Shown here piece after piece: positions 8,917 to 18,114 of a DNA stretch of 64,000 nt. A program made the position numbers and the translations under genes. Origin of the DNA: DASRHT01 sp035650355 (GTDB lineage Bacteria > Chloroflexota > Ktedonobacteria > Ktedonobacterales > Ktedonobacteraceae); assembly GCA_035650355.1 (NCBI GenBank), contig DASRHT010000061.1:124001-188000 (forward strand). Reading direction: 5' to 3'. Position 1 is the first letter of the stretch; each line of letters opens with the position of its first letter. Under the pieces are notes generated by a model. That model did no database searches and had not been told where the DNA came from. It saw only the letters and a list, made by a program, of their open reading frames with translations.

Positions 8917-10536
8917 TCAGGGAACAACAGGGCCATCCCAAAGGACGTTACCAGATGGATCAACCACCGTCAAATAGACATTCTTATATTTCGCAAGCTG
9001 CTCAGGCGTTCGTATACGGCGGAATGTATCCATCAGGCTGTTCACATCGGTACTGGCAGGCAATCTGGAAAAACACATCACCGGCAAAGGTTGTCTGGCT
9101 CGCGGCCTTGCTGAGCCTTTTACTAAAGCTGCCCGGGCCAATAGCCTTCATCTCACGTTTAAAGATTACATTCCCATTTTTGTCAAGGAAGAGGATATCA
9201 GCTCCTTCTCCGCCCGAACCGACGATCTTAACGCTAGCTGTGCCATCAGGACCAATGAGCGCCGTCACCGCATTGGTATCGGAAAGAGGGAATGATTTAT
9301 TACTATCCGCAATGAGCTTGGTAATATCATCCAGAGTGATATTATGACGGGCGATTTTGACCAGATCTTCGGCGCTAAAGCGTTTGAAAAGGGCCACCAG
9401 TTGGTCCGGCCCAAATCTATCGGCCAGGGCCTTTAGAGCATCTATCTGGGCTCGTGCCTCGGCTTTGCTAATATTGCCCGCCAGATACTGCTCGATGATC
9501 ATTTGAATAGCATCTTGCAGCTTCTTTGTGATATCGCCCTCGATATTCTTAAAGACGGTCTGGGTTAGTTTGCGCTCAAGAGCTCGCTGGACAGCCGATT
9601 CGGCAAACTTTGTCATCAACTTTTCGATGAAATCCTGGATCAGCTTGCCGACGATGCTTTCGGAGATTTTGGTGACGAGCCATTTGGTCAGAAACTTGAT
9701 GCCCGGCTTCTCCGCAATCTTGCCGAAGATGGCTTCTTGCAAGCCGGGAATGAACACCATGACGTCGAGTGCGACATTGATCACCAGCATGCCACCAGTC
9801 AGCCATTTTTCCTGCGGCAGGGCATTGGGATCGCTGAGAATGGCAGCCTCGGAGGCGATATCAGAGATGCCCAGCACCCAATCTTCCAGTTTCAGAGCCA
9901 GGCTGTTGACCTCGTTGAAGCACCAGTTGACGCCATCCATAATCTGCGTAGCCCACTGGCAGAGGATCGGCTCTATATCGGCGAGCATCGCTATAGCATC
10001 GCCGGTGAGATGAGCGATGGCTTTCACTTCGTCTGTGGCATCGTGTAAAGCAGCTCCGATGTTCAGGTGAAACAGATCGCTGAAAAAGCCGCCCGCGTTA
10101 TGGGTCATGCGGTTCAACGTGTTGCGCAGGTCATCAAAGACGGCATGGATCGCGTCTTCGCCATGCCTCACGACAATATCCGGCGTGATATGATCAAGCA
10201 CCCATTTTATGACCTCAAAATCGGGTCCAATGATCGAATCCACAATGCGGGCCGCGTCCCGCACAATTTCTGCCCCTTTGTCATAGAAGCCGGCAATATC
10301 ATTAATGCCCTGGGTTATGCCATAGGTGAATTTATATTGCTTGGAAATCATATCCGTAAAGGGTTGGACGATATCGCCGCCCAGGGTTGACGCGAGCGCG
10401 CCTCCCTGCAGCGCAGATGATCATTGCCCGTTTCATGCATTTTTGCCAGTTCTCTCCACTCCCTGGCCGCGTCCTCTAATGGCTGAGCAATGGCATTCGC
10501 AAAAACATCTATCGGATTCGATAGGCTAACCGTCAT
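8917..10536 (-). pseudogene. Polymorphic-toxin-like gene with two frameshifts, C-terminal nuclease-like domain
   Basis: Three overlapping frames read as one protein of about 540 residues. The N-terminal part starts at ATG 10536 (AAGGAG site) with MTVSLSNPIDVFANAIAQPL. It shifts frame between about 10400 and 10423 into a segment containing SALQGGALASTLGGDIVQPF and a long helical region. It shifts back near 9060, where VFFQI should continue into PASTDVNSLMDTFRRIRTPE, and ends VVDPSGNVLWDGPVVP. The first and last parts are in the same frame, so one base appears lost and one gained. Near the C-terminus, GADILFLDKNGNVIFKREMK resembles the D...ExK core of PD-(D/E)xK nucleases, and a KRLSKAASQ segment follows. 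The layout (small helical gene, helical carrier, nuclease tip) suggests a secreted toxin. It may be decayed, or the indels may be assembly errors. Confidence 0.65.
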
Positions 10537-10595
10537 GTTTAGCTTCTCCTTCTCGCGATTCTTTTGTGCTCAAATTGCTCTACAGAGGGATCGGC

Positions 10596-10886
10596 TCAGT
10601 CGAAGAGCCCGGCAATTTGTTGGTCGGTTTTTTCTGCCATGTCGGCTGTCTGGTTGAGAATAGTGCTGATGCGGTCGCGTATCTCGGTGGAGCGACCGAG
10701 GAACGCCTTGATGACGAGGAAACCCGGGGCTGCCAGATTGTAGACAACCGGCGGCAGACTTTTACAGGTCTCATCGACCTTGCCAATCTGCGTATCCGTC
10801 TGCTTTTTCAGGGTATCAGTTTCAGAAGAGATCAGGTGTGAGATATAACGCATCTCATGAATAACAACCTTGAATTCATCGATCAT
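10596..10886 (-). CDS. WXG100-like small helical protein
   Basis: A 96-residue, fully helical protein starts MIDEFKVVIHEMRYISHLIS and ends EKTDQQIAGLFD. ATG 10886 is chosen because AGGAG sits 7 bases upstream. Two helical halves flank a short central break (SLPPVVYNLAAPG), like ESX/WXG100 secretion partners in size and shape, but the WXG tripeptide itself is absent. It lies 59 bases upstream of the toxin-like gene on the same strand, as such partners usually do. A type VII-like export role is inference. No secretion ATPase is present in this window. Confidence 0.55.
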   Translation of the reverse strand: MIDEFKVVIHEMRYISHLISSETDTLKKQTDTQIGKVDETCKSLPPVVYNLAAPGFLVIKAFLGRSTEIRDRISTILNQTADMAEKTDQQIAGLFD

Positions 10887-11376
10887 AGCTTTTCTCCTGA
10901 TGAATAGATGTTGATCATAACTGTTATTTGCTTCCTTAACAGGCAAAATAGCCGGTAAGTCATAGAATTATTTATTTGATGGCTCATGCGTAAATATTAG
11001 TTGCTATACGCCATATGGGGCTGCGGAGAAATATTGCTTTTTTGCTCAACAACGGATTTATACATAATATGGTCTTTTTTAGCAAGAGACTTGACATAAA
11101 ATGGGCTAGTCTCTGACTATCTCCCCACCTGTTCTACCGCTACTCCACCACATCACCTTTCAATCAAAAAGAGTATCCAGCACTCACTGATGGTTGCGCT
11201 ACCTGAACGGGAGAACTTACCGTAATTACCCAGAATTGCGCTACGTAGCATCCGGTATAGTGGAAGATGAGGAGTCCTGCGTCGGCACACGGCGATACTT
11301 CACTTTCTCAGACATTGGCGTTCGATCTATTGGCTCGCCTTTTATGGTACAGTCGAGGAGTAGTGATAGGTTCAAT
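10887..11376. other. Intergenic region between toxin-like cluster and carotenoid operon
   Basis: About 490 bases between two divergent gene groups. A possible -35 TTGACA occurs at 11091-11096 on the plus strand, but the matching -10 (GACTAT at 11115-11120, 18-base spacer) is weak. Part of this stretch stays open in frame with phytoene synthase from 11194. The residues before about 11410 do not look like the family, so I treat them as leader. No repeat or RNA gene was seen. Confidence 0.4.
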
Positions 11377-12435
11377 ATGTGTACGTTAAAGCTCAACAGC
11401 TCTGGCAGGATGGAGCATATTTTAGACAAGATTATGCTCCCTCTTCCACAAATAGCTGTGACCGCAAGCAAAATTGACGAGGAACTATTGGCAACACACG
11501 GCAAAACATTCCATTTCGCCGCACGTTTTTTACCGCCGGAACTGCGCCCTGCTGTAGTACTCCTCTATGCGTTCTTTCGCACCCTGGATGATCTGGTCGA
11601 TGAGCCCGTACCAGGCAGACAAGTTGAAGACGTATGTGCAGAACTGGAAGCATGGAAAAGCTGGTTTATCAGCAAGTACGCTTTTCCCGCCCCACGCGAG
11701 CGGCTAGGCGCTGCTCTTCATTGCATGCTCAACAAGCATCCCGTTCCTACTCCCATTTTTCTTGACTTCCTCAATGGGCTGATTGCGGATCTAGAAGCGC
11801 AGGAGATAACAGATTTCTCAGAGCTCTACCACTATTGCTATCAGGTTGCTGGAACAGTGGGACTGGCCATGGCTTACGTTTTAGGTGTCCGTTCTGCCCC
11901 GGCGTTGACGGCAGCTAAAAACCTGGGGATTGCAATGCAGCTTACTAATATTCTACGCGATGTTGGCGAGGATCTGGTTGCCAACCGTGTTTACCTACCC
12001 AGAGATGAGCTAGAAAGCTTCGGCTGCCCGCGTACCCATCTACTTAAACTTTACGAGGCGCGCCAAAAACCAGATGACCATTTTCGCTCTTTGATGCGTT
12101 TTCAGGTGAAACGTACGCATTACTATTATAAAACCGGTATGCCCGGGATCTGGCTGCTTCCTCCTGACTGTCGTCTGCCCATCCTGATAGCAGCTCGACT
12201 GTACCGGCGTATTCTGATAGCGATTGAGCGCAATCAGTATGATGTTCTCCATTCACGCGCAACAACCAGCTTTGGGGAGAAAATCTATGAGGCAAGCACA
12301 GCCTTGATGCTTGATAGGCTCTGGAGGAGCCGGGAGATATGGACGACTTCAGAGATGGAGGTGCTGTTTGAAAAGGAATTATCCCTTCTTGATCCTCACC
12401 ATAACCCAGGTCATACTGGGCATACGCGTGTTTAA
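11377..12435 (+). CDS. crtB: Phytoene/squalene synthase family protein (CrtB-like)
   Basis: The enzyme condenses two prenyl diphosphates head to head, giving phytoene at the start of carotenoid synthesis. The family signature is GKTFHFAARFLP. The two Asp-rich Mg-diphosphate motifs are RTLDDLVDE and the second-motif region NILRDVGEDL, with YCYQVAGTVGLAMA between them. The start is uncertain: in-frame ATGs at 11344, 11377, 11410 and 11434 all lack a clear ribosome site, and homologues begin about 30 residues before GKTF. It is followed by overlapping glycosyltransferase, CruF-like and CrtI-like genes, so a carotenoid rather than hopanoid role is favoured. Confidence 0.85.
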   Translation: MCTLKLNSSGRMEHILDKIMLPLPQIAVTASKIDEELLATHGKTFHFAARFLPPELRPAVVLLYAFFRTLDDLVDEPVPGRQVEDVCAELEAWKSWFISKYAFPAPRERLGAALHCMLNKHPVPTPIFLDFLNGLIADLEAQEITDFSELYHYCYQVAGTVGLAMAYVLGVRSAPALTAAKNLGIAMQLTNILRDVGEDLVANRVYLPRDELESFGCPRTHLLKLYEARQKPDDHFRSLMRFQVKRTHYYYKTGMPGIWLLPPDCRLPILIAARLYRRILIAIERNQYDVLHSRATTSFGEKIYEASTALMLDRLWRSREIWTTSEMEVLFEKELSLLDPHHNPGHTGHTRV

Positions 12436-13528
12436 ACGCTTGCTTTACACGACTGGAGGGGAACGCATTCAGCCAGCCAGGATAGATATAGAAGCTTTAG
12501 CGGCAGACCGTGTTTCTATCATCGTTCCTGTTCTCAATGAATATAAGCGTCTTTCTCCTTGCCTGGAAGGGTTAATCGCTCAAGGAATCACAGTGGCCGA
12601 AATTCTGGTCGTGGATGGCGGTTCAACCGATGGTACGCAAGAGCTGGTCAGGCTCTATGGACGGCGCGACCCTCGCATCCGCCTGATCGATGCCTCCCCT
12701 ATCGCTCCTGCCTGGAACGGAAAAGCCTGGGGATTACAAAAAGGACTGGACGCGGTCAACTCTGACTGCGACTGGATTCTGACTATCGATGCCGATGTAC
12801 AGCCCGGAGCGGCATTGGCAGAGACGCTGGTGATGCAGGCCAGAAAACGCAGCCTTGCGGCTCTGAGCATCGCAACATTGCAAAAGGTTGAAGATAGCGC
12901 GCAAGGCTTGCTCCATCCTTCGCTCCTGACAACCCTGGTCTATCGTTTCGGCATTCCAGGAAATGCGATACGCAAGATAAACGAAGTGCAGGCCAACGGC
13001 CAGTGCTTTCTTTTGCGGCGAGATGTGCTTGAGAAGTCTGGCGGTTTTACCATTGCACGCGATTCGGTCTGCGAAGACATTACGGTTGCGCGGGCTCTCG
13101 TCTCTGCGGGCTATACCATCGGTTTTTATGAAGCGGGCGAGCTGGTAACGACGAAAATGTACGAAAATTGGCGCGATGCCTGGCGCAACTGGACGCGCTC
13201 TCTGCCAATGCACGATCAGTTCTCAGGCAGCAATACGTTACCTGGTTGGCTGGAAATTTTGCTGGTACAAGCCCTGCCGCTGCCGCTACTCTTGCTGCTG
13301 TTACTGCACAGATCCCCTTCTAGAGCTGCCAGGTTCCTCAATGGGGTCCTGGTCATGATGCGGCTGGGAGTTCTCATTGGTACTACTCGTGCCTACCAGC
13401 GGCGGCCCTGGTCTTACTGGTTTTCACCGTTATGCGATCTGCCGGTTGCTATTCAGCTCGGGATCAGCGCCTTACGCCGTCGCCACACCTGGCGAGGTCG
13501 CACGTTCATCCGTGGAGGCTTATCGTGA
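12368..13528 (+). CDS. Family 2 glycosyltransferase, probable carotenoid glycosyltransferase (CruC-like)
   Basis: A GT-A fold membrane glycosyltransferase of 386 residues. TTG 12368 is chosen because a perfect GGAGG lies 6 bases upstream (12357-12361). The gene then overlaps crtB by 68 bases. An N-terminal membrane segment (LILTITQVILGI) precedes the catalytic domain with VSIIVPVLNEYKRL, VVDGGSTDGT and the DxD-type metal site TIDADVQPG. Acceptor residues follow (EDITVARAL, then YENWRDAWRNWTRSL), and C-terminal membrane helices (LPLPLLLLLLLH) finish the protein. In green bacteria, CruC adds glucose to a 1'-hydroxylated carotenoid. The adjacent CruF-like hydratase makes that role likely here, though the sugar is unknown. 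Confidence 0.8.
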   Translation: MKRNYPFLILTITQVILGIRVFKRLLYTTGGERIQPARIDIEALAADRVSIIVPVLNEYKRLSPCLEGLIAQGITVAEILVVDGGSTDGTQELVRLYGRRDPRIRLIDASPIAPAWNGKAWGLQKGLDAVNSDCDWILTIDADVQPGAALAETLVMQARKRSLAALSIATLQKVEDSAQGLLHPSLLTTLVYRFGIPGNAIRKINEVQANGQCFLLRRDVLEKSGGFTIARDSVCEDITVARALVSAGYTIGFYEAGELVTTKMYENWRDAWRNWTRSLPMHDQFSGSNTLPGWLEILLVQALPLPLLLLLLLHRSPSRAARFLNGVLVMMRLGVLIGTTRAYQRRPWSYWFSPLCDLPVAIQLGISALRRRHTWRGRTFIRGGLS

Positions 13529-15120
13529 AAGTGGTCAAAGCTCTTTTCATCTGCCATCTCGCCGCCCTCGCATTTGGTCTGGCGGGCCTTCTAATCGCCC
13601 TGCCACATCCAGAGCTATGGAGCGGCAGCCCCTTAGCGGGACAGGTCTTTCAATTTGGCATTACCTACGCGGGCTCGCTGCATATCCTTTTTGGGGCAGC
13701 CACCATGCTGCTCTTCGGCCTGCTTTTTATTGGATCTGGAAAGACCCTGATCTTCTTTGCCGCCTCCACAATTATCTCTCTAGGGATGGAATTGCTTGGT
13801 ACTAGCACGGGTTTCCCCTTCGGAGCCTATTCCTATACCAGCTTCCTGGGCTTCAAAGTCGCCGGGCTTGTTCCCTATTCTATCCCGCTCTCCTGGTTCT
13901 ATATGGGCTTTACCGCCTATATTCTCGCTACTGTGATCGTTAGAAAGCTACGGCTCCGCCACCATACGCTCTGGGCGCTGGTGCTGGGAGCCTATTTTCT
14001 AACGGCCTGGGATCTCGCGCTTGATCCGGCGATGGCTAGCAAATACCTGCCGGTGCATTTCTGGATCTGGCATGATGTTGGCCCTTATTTCGGCATGCCC
14101 ATTCGCAACCTGGTCGGCTGGACGTGCAACGGCCTGATCTATATGAGCGTGAGCCGCCTGCTCTGGCGCACCGATCTGGAGACACGCCAACTCACCGTCT
14201 GGCTCCCCTTTGGCGTCTATGCCGCAAATATTATGTTCGCCATCGGACTGAATCTGGGCGTCGGTCTCTGGATTCCTTCGCTCATGGCCGTAATTTTCGG
14301 CCTGCTACCGGCTTCGCTGGCTCTTTTGCTGCGCGAAAAAGCTCCTCCCCACGATACTCTTACAAGCAGCAAATCCATCAACGAGGGAATGTCATGGTTG
14401 ACAATGCGCCTGTTGAGCAGAATTATTGTCAAGCGCAATGTTGATCTCACCATAGAGGGCCTGCAACACATGCCAGAGAAAGGCCCCGTACTGATCGCGG
14501 CACGCCATGTCCACCATTTTTATGATGGCGCTATCCTGCTCCATGCTATCCCACGACCAGTCCATATTCTTGTTGCGCTCGATTGGGTCAAACAACCCTT
14601 CGTGCGCCGTTTCATGGAGCTGGCATGCCACATGGCAAATTGGCCGATTGTATTAAGAGATGAACAGCTACGCGAGCAGAGTGGCCGCGCAAATAGCGCA
14701 TATACAGCAGACGAGCACGGTTCTTATTTACGCCGCGCTGTCAGGGATTCCGTTCGCTTGCTCCGCAATGGAGAGGCATTGGTGATTTTTCCAGAAGCTT
14801 ATCCCAATATTGATCCGGCTCCAACGCCAAAAACCGATATTGATGCATTCCTGCCATTTCGCCCGGGTCTTGCACGCTTAGTAACAATGGCAGAAAGGGA
14901 TGGGCGAACGCAAGTTGCGATTGTCCCGACTGGCCTGATCTATACGCATCCATGTGGGCGCTGGCAAGCCACACTACGTTTCGGCCCTGCATATTTCCGA
15001 CACGAATTTGCCCATGCCGAACAATTACTCCTCGCTATCGAGGAACGTGTGAGGGCGCTCTCCTATCAGGGCTCGGCTGTTACAGATTCTTCCATGATAA
15101 AAGGGGTTTCTCCATTATGA
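13525..15120 (+). CDS. Fusion: CruF-like carotenoid 1,2-hydratase plus acyltransferase domain
   Basis: GTG 13525 overlaps the previous stop (GTGA) and has GGAGG close upstream, which fixes the start. The protein has 531 residues. Residues 1 to about 285 are a polytopic membrane domain of the CruF/DUF422 family, with ISLGMELLGTSTGFPFGAYSY, AWDLALDPAMA and NLVGWTCNGL. This family hydrates the 1,2 double bond of carotenoid ends. From about residue 293 a PlsC-like acyltransferase follows, with RHVHHFYDG near 327 in the place of the usual HxxxxD motif and VIFPEAYPN near 421 as the FPEG-type motif. One polypeptide could therefore hydrate the carotenoid and acylate its sugar, a CruF plus CruD-like pairing. 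The His-Asp spacing is not canonical (HxxxD or HxxxxxD). Confidence 0.8.
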   Translation: MKVVKALFICHLAALAFGLAGLLIALPHPELWSGSPLAGQVFQFGITYAGSLHILFGAATMLLFGLLFIGSGKTLIFFAASTIISLGMELLGTSTGFPFGAYSYTSFLGFKVAGLVPYSIPLSWFYMGFTAYILATVIVRKLRLRHHTLWALVLGAYFLTAWDLALDPAMASKYLPVHFWIWHDVGPYFGMPIRNLVGWTCNGLIYMSVSRLLWRTDLETRQLTVWLPFGVYAANIMFAIGLNLGVGLWIPSLMAVIFGLLPASLALLLREKAPPHDTLTSSKSINEGMSWLTMRLLSRIIVKRNVDLTIEGLQHMPEKGPVLIAARHVHHFYDGAILLHAIPRPVHILVALDWVKQPFVRRFMELACHMANWPIVLRDEQLREQSGRANSAYTADEHGSYLRRAVRDSVRLLRNGEALVIFPEAYPNIDPAPTPKTDIDAFLPFRPGLARLVTMAERDGRTQVAIVPTGLIYTHPCGRWQATLRFGPAYFRHEFAHAEQLLLAIEERVRALSYQGSAVTDSSMIKGVSPL

Positions 15121-16655
15121 CACAGGTCTTTACCCATACGGCTACACCTACCATACGTCAACGTCAGAACAGGATTATCGTAATTGGTGGAGGCTTTGGG
15201 GGACTGGCTGCCGCGATTCGCCTCCAGGCAGCAGGTCATGCTGTGACGCTAGTGGAAGCGCGCGAACGCCTGGGAGGTCGCGCCTACCAACTCAAAACCG
15301 ACGGTTTTACCTTTGATATGGGACCAAGCCTGATTACCGCGCCCCATTTGCTGGAAGATCTCTGGCACGCAGCCGGACGCAACCTGCACGATGACGTTCA
15401 ACTTCTACGTCTCAACCCGTTCTATCGCATCTGTTTCCAGGATAGCCGCTATTTTGATTACTGGGGCTCCGCCACGCAGGATGAGGCCGAGATCGCCAAA
15501 TTTGAGCCGCATGACGTCGTGGCCTACCGCGCATTTCTCGCAGCAACGGAGCGTATTTATCGACGCGCATTCGTTGACCTGGCAGAGCAGCCCTTTCTCA
15601 CGCTCAATAGCTTCCTGCGCGTTGCTCCTGAACTGGTAAGCCTGGGAGCGCAGCGCAGCGTCTATAGCTACGTTTCGCGCTATTTTCACAACCCGCAACT
15701 GCGCATGGTCTTCTCCTTCCATCCGCTCTTCATCGGCGGCAACCCGTTCCGCGCCAGCGCCATCTACAGCGTAGTACCATACCTTGAACGTCTGGGAGGA
15801 GTACATTACACACCAGGGGGGATGTACACCCTCGTTACAGCGATGGAAAAGCTTCTGCGCGATCTGGGAGGCGAAATTCGCTGTGGCAATGCCGTGGAAC
15901 AGATTCTGCTCCAAGAAAAGCGAGCAACAGGCGTATTGCTGGAGGATGGAACAGTCCTCCAGAGCGACGCTGTCGTTGCTGATAGCGACGTTGCATCCAC
16001 CTATCTCAAACTCCTGCCACCCTCTAATGATATAACCAACACATGTAAGCAAATGAAGCGTTATCGTTACTCCATGAGCTGTTTTCTGCTCTATCTGGGA
16101 TTGAACCGGCAATATCCTCAGCTTCGCCATCACACTATCATCATGCCTGATGACTATAAGAAGCTTATCCAGGAAATTTTCGATGGTCCGGGATTGCCGA
16201 ATGATCTGGCGCTATACCTGCATACGCCCACGCGCACAGATTCATCAATAGCCCCTCCCGGTGGAGAAAGCCTGTATATTCTCGCACCCGTTCCTAACCT
16301 GGCACATGGCGTTGACTGGACAAAGGAGACAAGAGCATTTCGCAACAAAATCATTCATTTTTTAGAGCAACACGTCGGATTGGAGAGTCTATCAGCAAAC
16401 ATTGTCACCGAGCATACTTTCACACCGCTAGATTTCGCTACCGAGTTGCGCAGCTATCTGGGAACTGCCTTCTCCATTGAGCCAACGCTGCTCCAGTCCG
16501 CCTATTTCCGCCCGCACAATCGTTCAGGCCAGATCGGCGGTCTCTATTTCGTGGGAGCCGGTACCCATCCAGGCGCTGGCATACCAGGAGTGCTCCTCTC
16601 AGCCAGCATTACCAGCCGCCTCCTACACCAGGATCTCCCTGCTCTCCGATGCTAG
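15117..16655 (+). CDS. crtI: CrtI-type phytoene desaturase
   Basis: The 512-residue flavoprotein desaturates phytoene toward lycopene. ATG 15117 overlaps the previous stop (ATGA). The dinucleotide-binding motif IIVIGGGFGGLAAAIRLQAAG is at residues 22-42, followed by VEARERLGGRA. Family features include FDMGPSLIT, FSFHPLFIGGNPFRAS and the C-terminal FAD motif YFVGAGTHPGAGIPGVLLSA. It is the last gene of the four-gene overlapping carotenoid operon. A related 3,4-desaturase or CrtO-type reaction cannot be excluded, but this is the only desaturase in the operon, so phytoene is the natural substrate. Confidence 0.88.
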   Translation: MTQVFTHTATPTIRQRQNRIIVIGGGFGGLAAAIRLQAAGHAVTLVEARERLGGRAYQLKTDGFTFDMGPSLITAPHLLEDLWHAAGRNLHDDVQLLRLNPFYRICFQDSRYFDYWGSATQDEAEIAKFEPHDVVAYRAFLAATERIYRRAFVDLAEQPFLTLNSFLRVAPELVSLGAQRSVYSYVSRYFHNPQLRMVFSFHPLFIGGNPFRASAIYSVVPYLERLGGVHYTPGGMYTLVTAMEKLLRDLGGEIRCGNAVEQILLQEKRATGVLLEDGTVLQSDAVVADSDVASTYLKLLPPSNDITNTCKQMKRYRYSMSCFLLYLGLNRQYPQLRHHTIIMPDDYKKLIQEIFDGPGLPNDLALYLHTPTRTDSSIAPPGGESLYILAPVPNLAHGVDWTKETRAFRNKIIHFLEQHVGLESLSANIVTEHTFTPLDFATELRSYLGTAFSIEPTLLQSAYFRPHNRSGQIGGLYFVGAGTHPGAGIPGVLLSASITSRLLHQDLPALRC

Positions 16656-16704
16656 TGGCGGATGTGCGAAAATATATGACAAATAAAAATATTTAGGAGA
16701 GAGC

Positions 16705-17496
16705 ATGAGCGATCCGATCCTTTACGAACAAGAAGGCCCTATCGTCGTGGTGACGCTCAACAGGCCGGAGACCCGTAACGCTATTTCCGACGGCGACATG
16801 ATCGAACATTTTATCAGCATCATTGAGCGCATCAACAAAGATCAGCGTGTGCGCGTCGTCATCCTTACGGGCGCAGGCAAATCATTCTCATCAGGCGGCA
16901 ATCTCAAGAAAATTGGCGACCTCGCCACTCTTTCGCCGGTGGAGATACGCACCTGGTACATCAACGGCATTCAGCGCATCCCCCGCGCCCTCTTCGCCCT
17001 TGAGGTTCCCATTATCGCCGCCGTGAACGGAGCCGCCGTTGGAGCAGGCTGTGATCTCGCCTGCATGTGCGACATTCGCATCGCCAACGAGAGCGCGTTC
17101 TTTGCGGAGAGTTTCGTCAAGCTCGGCATCATCCCAGGCGACGGCGGAGCCTGGTTTTTGCCGCGCATCGTGGGACTCTCCAAAGCCTACGAGATGGCCT
17201 TTACCGGCGACCCCATCAATGCAACTGAGGCCCTGACCTGCGGACTGGTCTCGCAGGTCGTACCCGACGAGCAATTGCTTGCAGCAGCTCATACCCTCGC
17301 TCAGCGGATCGCTGTCAACCCTGGCTATGCTCTGCGCATGACCAAAAGCCTGTTCCGTGAAGCAGTGCAAATCAAGCTGGAGGCACTGCTTGAGATGTCG
17401 GCAGGCATGCAGGCGATGGCGCATGGCACAGCCGAGCACAAAGAGGCCGTGGCCGCCTTCCTGGAGAAGCGCAAGCCACGCTTTACGAGCGAATAA
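16705..17496 (+). CDS. Enoyl-CoA hydratase/isomerase family protein
   Basis: A 263-residue crotonase-fold enzyme with a strong AGGAGAG ribosome site. The oxyanion-hole strands are FSSGGNLKKIG and AAVNGAAVGAGCDLACMCDI. The acid/base region reads FFAESFVKLGIIPGDGGAW. The Glu of the common PEI-type motif is not obvious at its usual place, so hydratase chemistry should not be assumed; isomerase, thioesterase-like or other crotonase reactions are possible. It lies 49 bases after the carotenoid operon and just before a small S24/S26-like gene. A second paralogue sits at 20672. Confidence 0.85.
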   Translation: MSDPILYEQEGPIVVVTLNRPETRNAISDGDMIEHFISIIERINKDQRVRVVILTGAGKSFSSGGNLKKIGDLATLSPVEIRTWYINGIQRIPRALFALEVPIIAAVNGAAVGAGCDLACMCDIRIANESAFFAESFVKLGIIPGDGGAWFLPRIVGLSKAYEMAFTGDPINATEALTCGLVSQVVPDEQLLAAAHTLAQRIAVNPGYALRMTKSLFREAVQIKLEALLEMSAGMQAMAHGTAEHKEAVAAFLEKRKPRFTSE

Positions 17497-17507
17497 GGAA
17501 TTCTCAC

Positions 17508-17813
17508 ATGAATTGGGCAACATTTGCCATAGAGAAGCTACAAAAAGGACAACAGGCGCAGATCAAACCACGAGGTCATTCGATGACTGGGAAAGTCAAT
17601 GATGGAGACCTGGTCACCCTCCAGCCATGTTCTCCAGAGCAGTTACAGGTAGGTGACATTGTCCTCGTACAAGTCAAAGGGAATGTCTACCTACATTTAA
17701 TTAAGGCCATTGACCAAAAACGATTTCTGATCGGAAATAACCGTGGAGGCATTAATGGTTGGGTTGGGCCTCACGCCATCTATGGACGAACAATACAAAT
17801 CGAGAGACGTTAA
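17508..17813 (+). CDS. Minimal S24/S26 peptidase-like protein
   Basis: A 101-residue protein shows the core of the LexA/signal-peptidase fold. GHSMTGKVNDGDLV holds the candidate nucleophile Ser, LHLIKAI holds the candidate general-base Lys, and IGNNRGGINGWVG sits where signal peptidases have GDNxxxSxDSR. There is no DNA-binding domain and no membrane helix, so it is a stand-alone domain. It starts 11 bases after the crotonase stop, so they may be cotranscribed. Whether it is an active protease, and on what substrate, is unknown. Three tiny reading frames follow directly and could be substrates. Confidence 0.65.
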   Translation: MNWATFAIEKLQKGQQAQIKPRGHSMTGKVNDGDLVTLQPCSPEQLQVGDIVLVQVKGNVYLHLIKAIDQKRFLIGNNRGGINGWVGPHAIYGRTIQIERR

Positions 17814-17824
17814 AAGCTGGTGAC

Positions 17825-17947
17825 ATGCAAGAAATGTATCGAATGAGGAACAGTATTGAGCGACTCAAAGCTCAACAGCTCTTCGTGAATCAGTTGGCAG
17901 GTGCTCTCCCTTCAGCAGAGAGCACCGCATTGTGGGCACGATTCTGA
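17825..17947 (+). CDS. Possible 40-residue peptide
   Basis: A frame starting ATG 17825 encodes MQEMYRMRNSIERLKAQQLF and a further 20 residues ending LWARF. It begins 11 bases after the S24/S26-like gene and has only a weak ribosome site (GGTGAC). It looks amphipathic and helical. No family is recognised, and it may be non-coding. Confidence 0.3.
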   Translation: MQEMYRMRNSIERLKAQQLFVNQLAGALPSAESTALWARF

Positions 17948-17996
17948 CATCTTCTTAACCTCATGCCTGGCAAAAAGACTCAAGAGGAGAGAAATC

Positions 17997-18104
17997 ATGA
18001 GCTGCTTCCACAAAAACGTACCACTGAAAAGCAAGCGGGCGGAATCATCGAAAGTGAGACTGAACCGCCGAGGGCCCCAAATTTCCACTTCGATCTACCC
18101 TTGA
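17997..18104 (+). CDS. Possible 35-residue basic peptide
   Basis: The frame begins at ATG 17997 behind a strong AGGAGAG site and encodes MSCFHKNVPLKSKRAESSKV with 15 more residues ending STSIYP. It is strongly basic with one Cys. The clear ribosome site is the main support. No family is recognised, and it is not conserved in anything I can recall. Confidence 0.35.
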   Translation: MSCFHKNVPLKSKRAESSKVRLNRRGPQISTSIYP

Positions 18105-18114
18105 GAGGATGATG

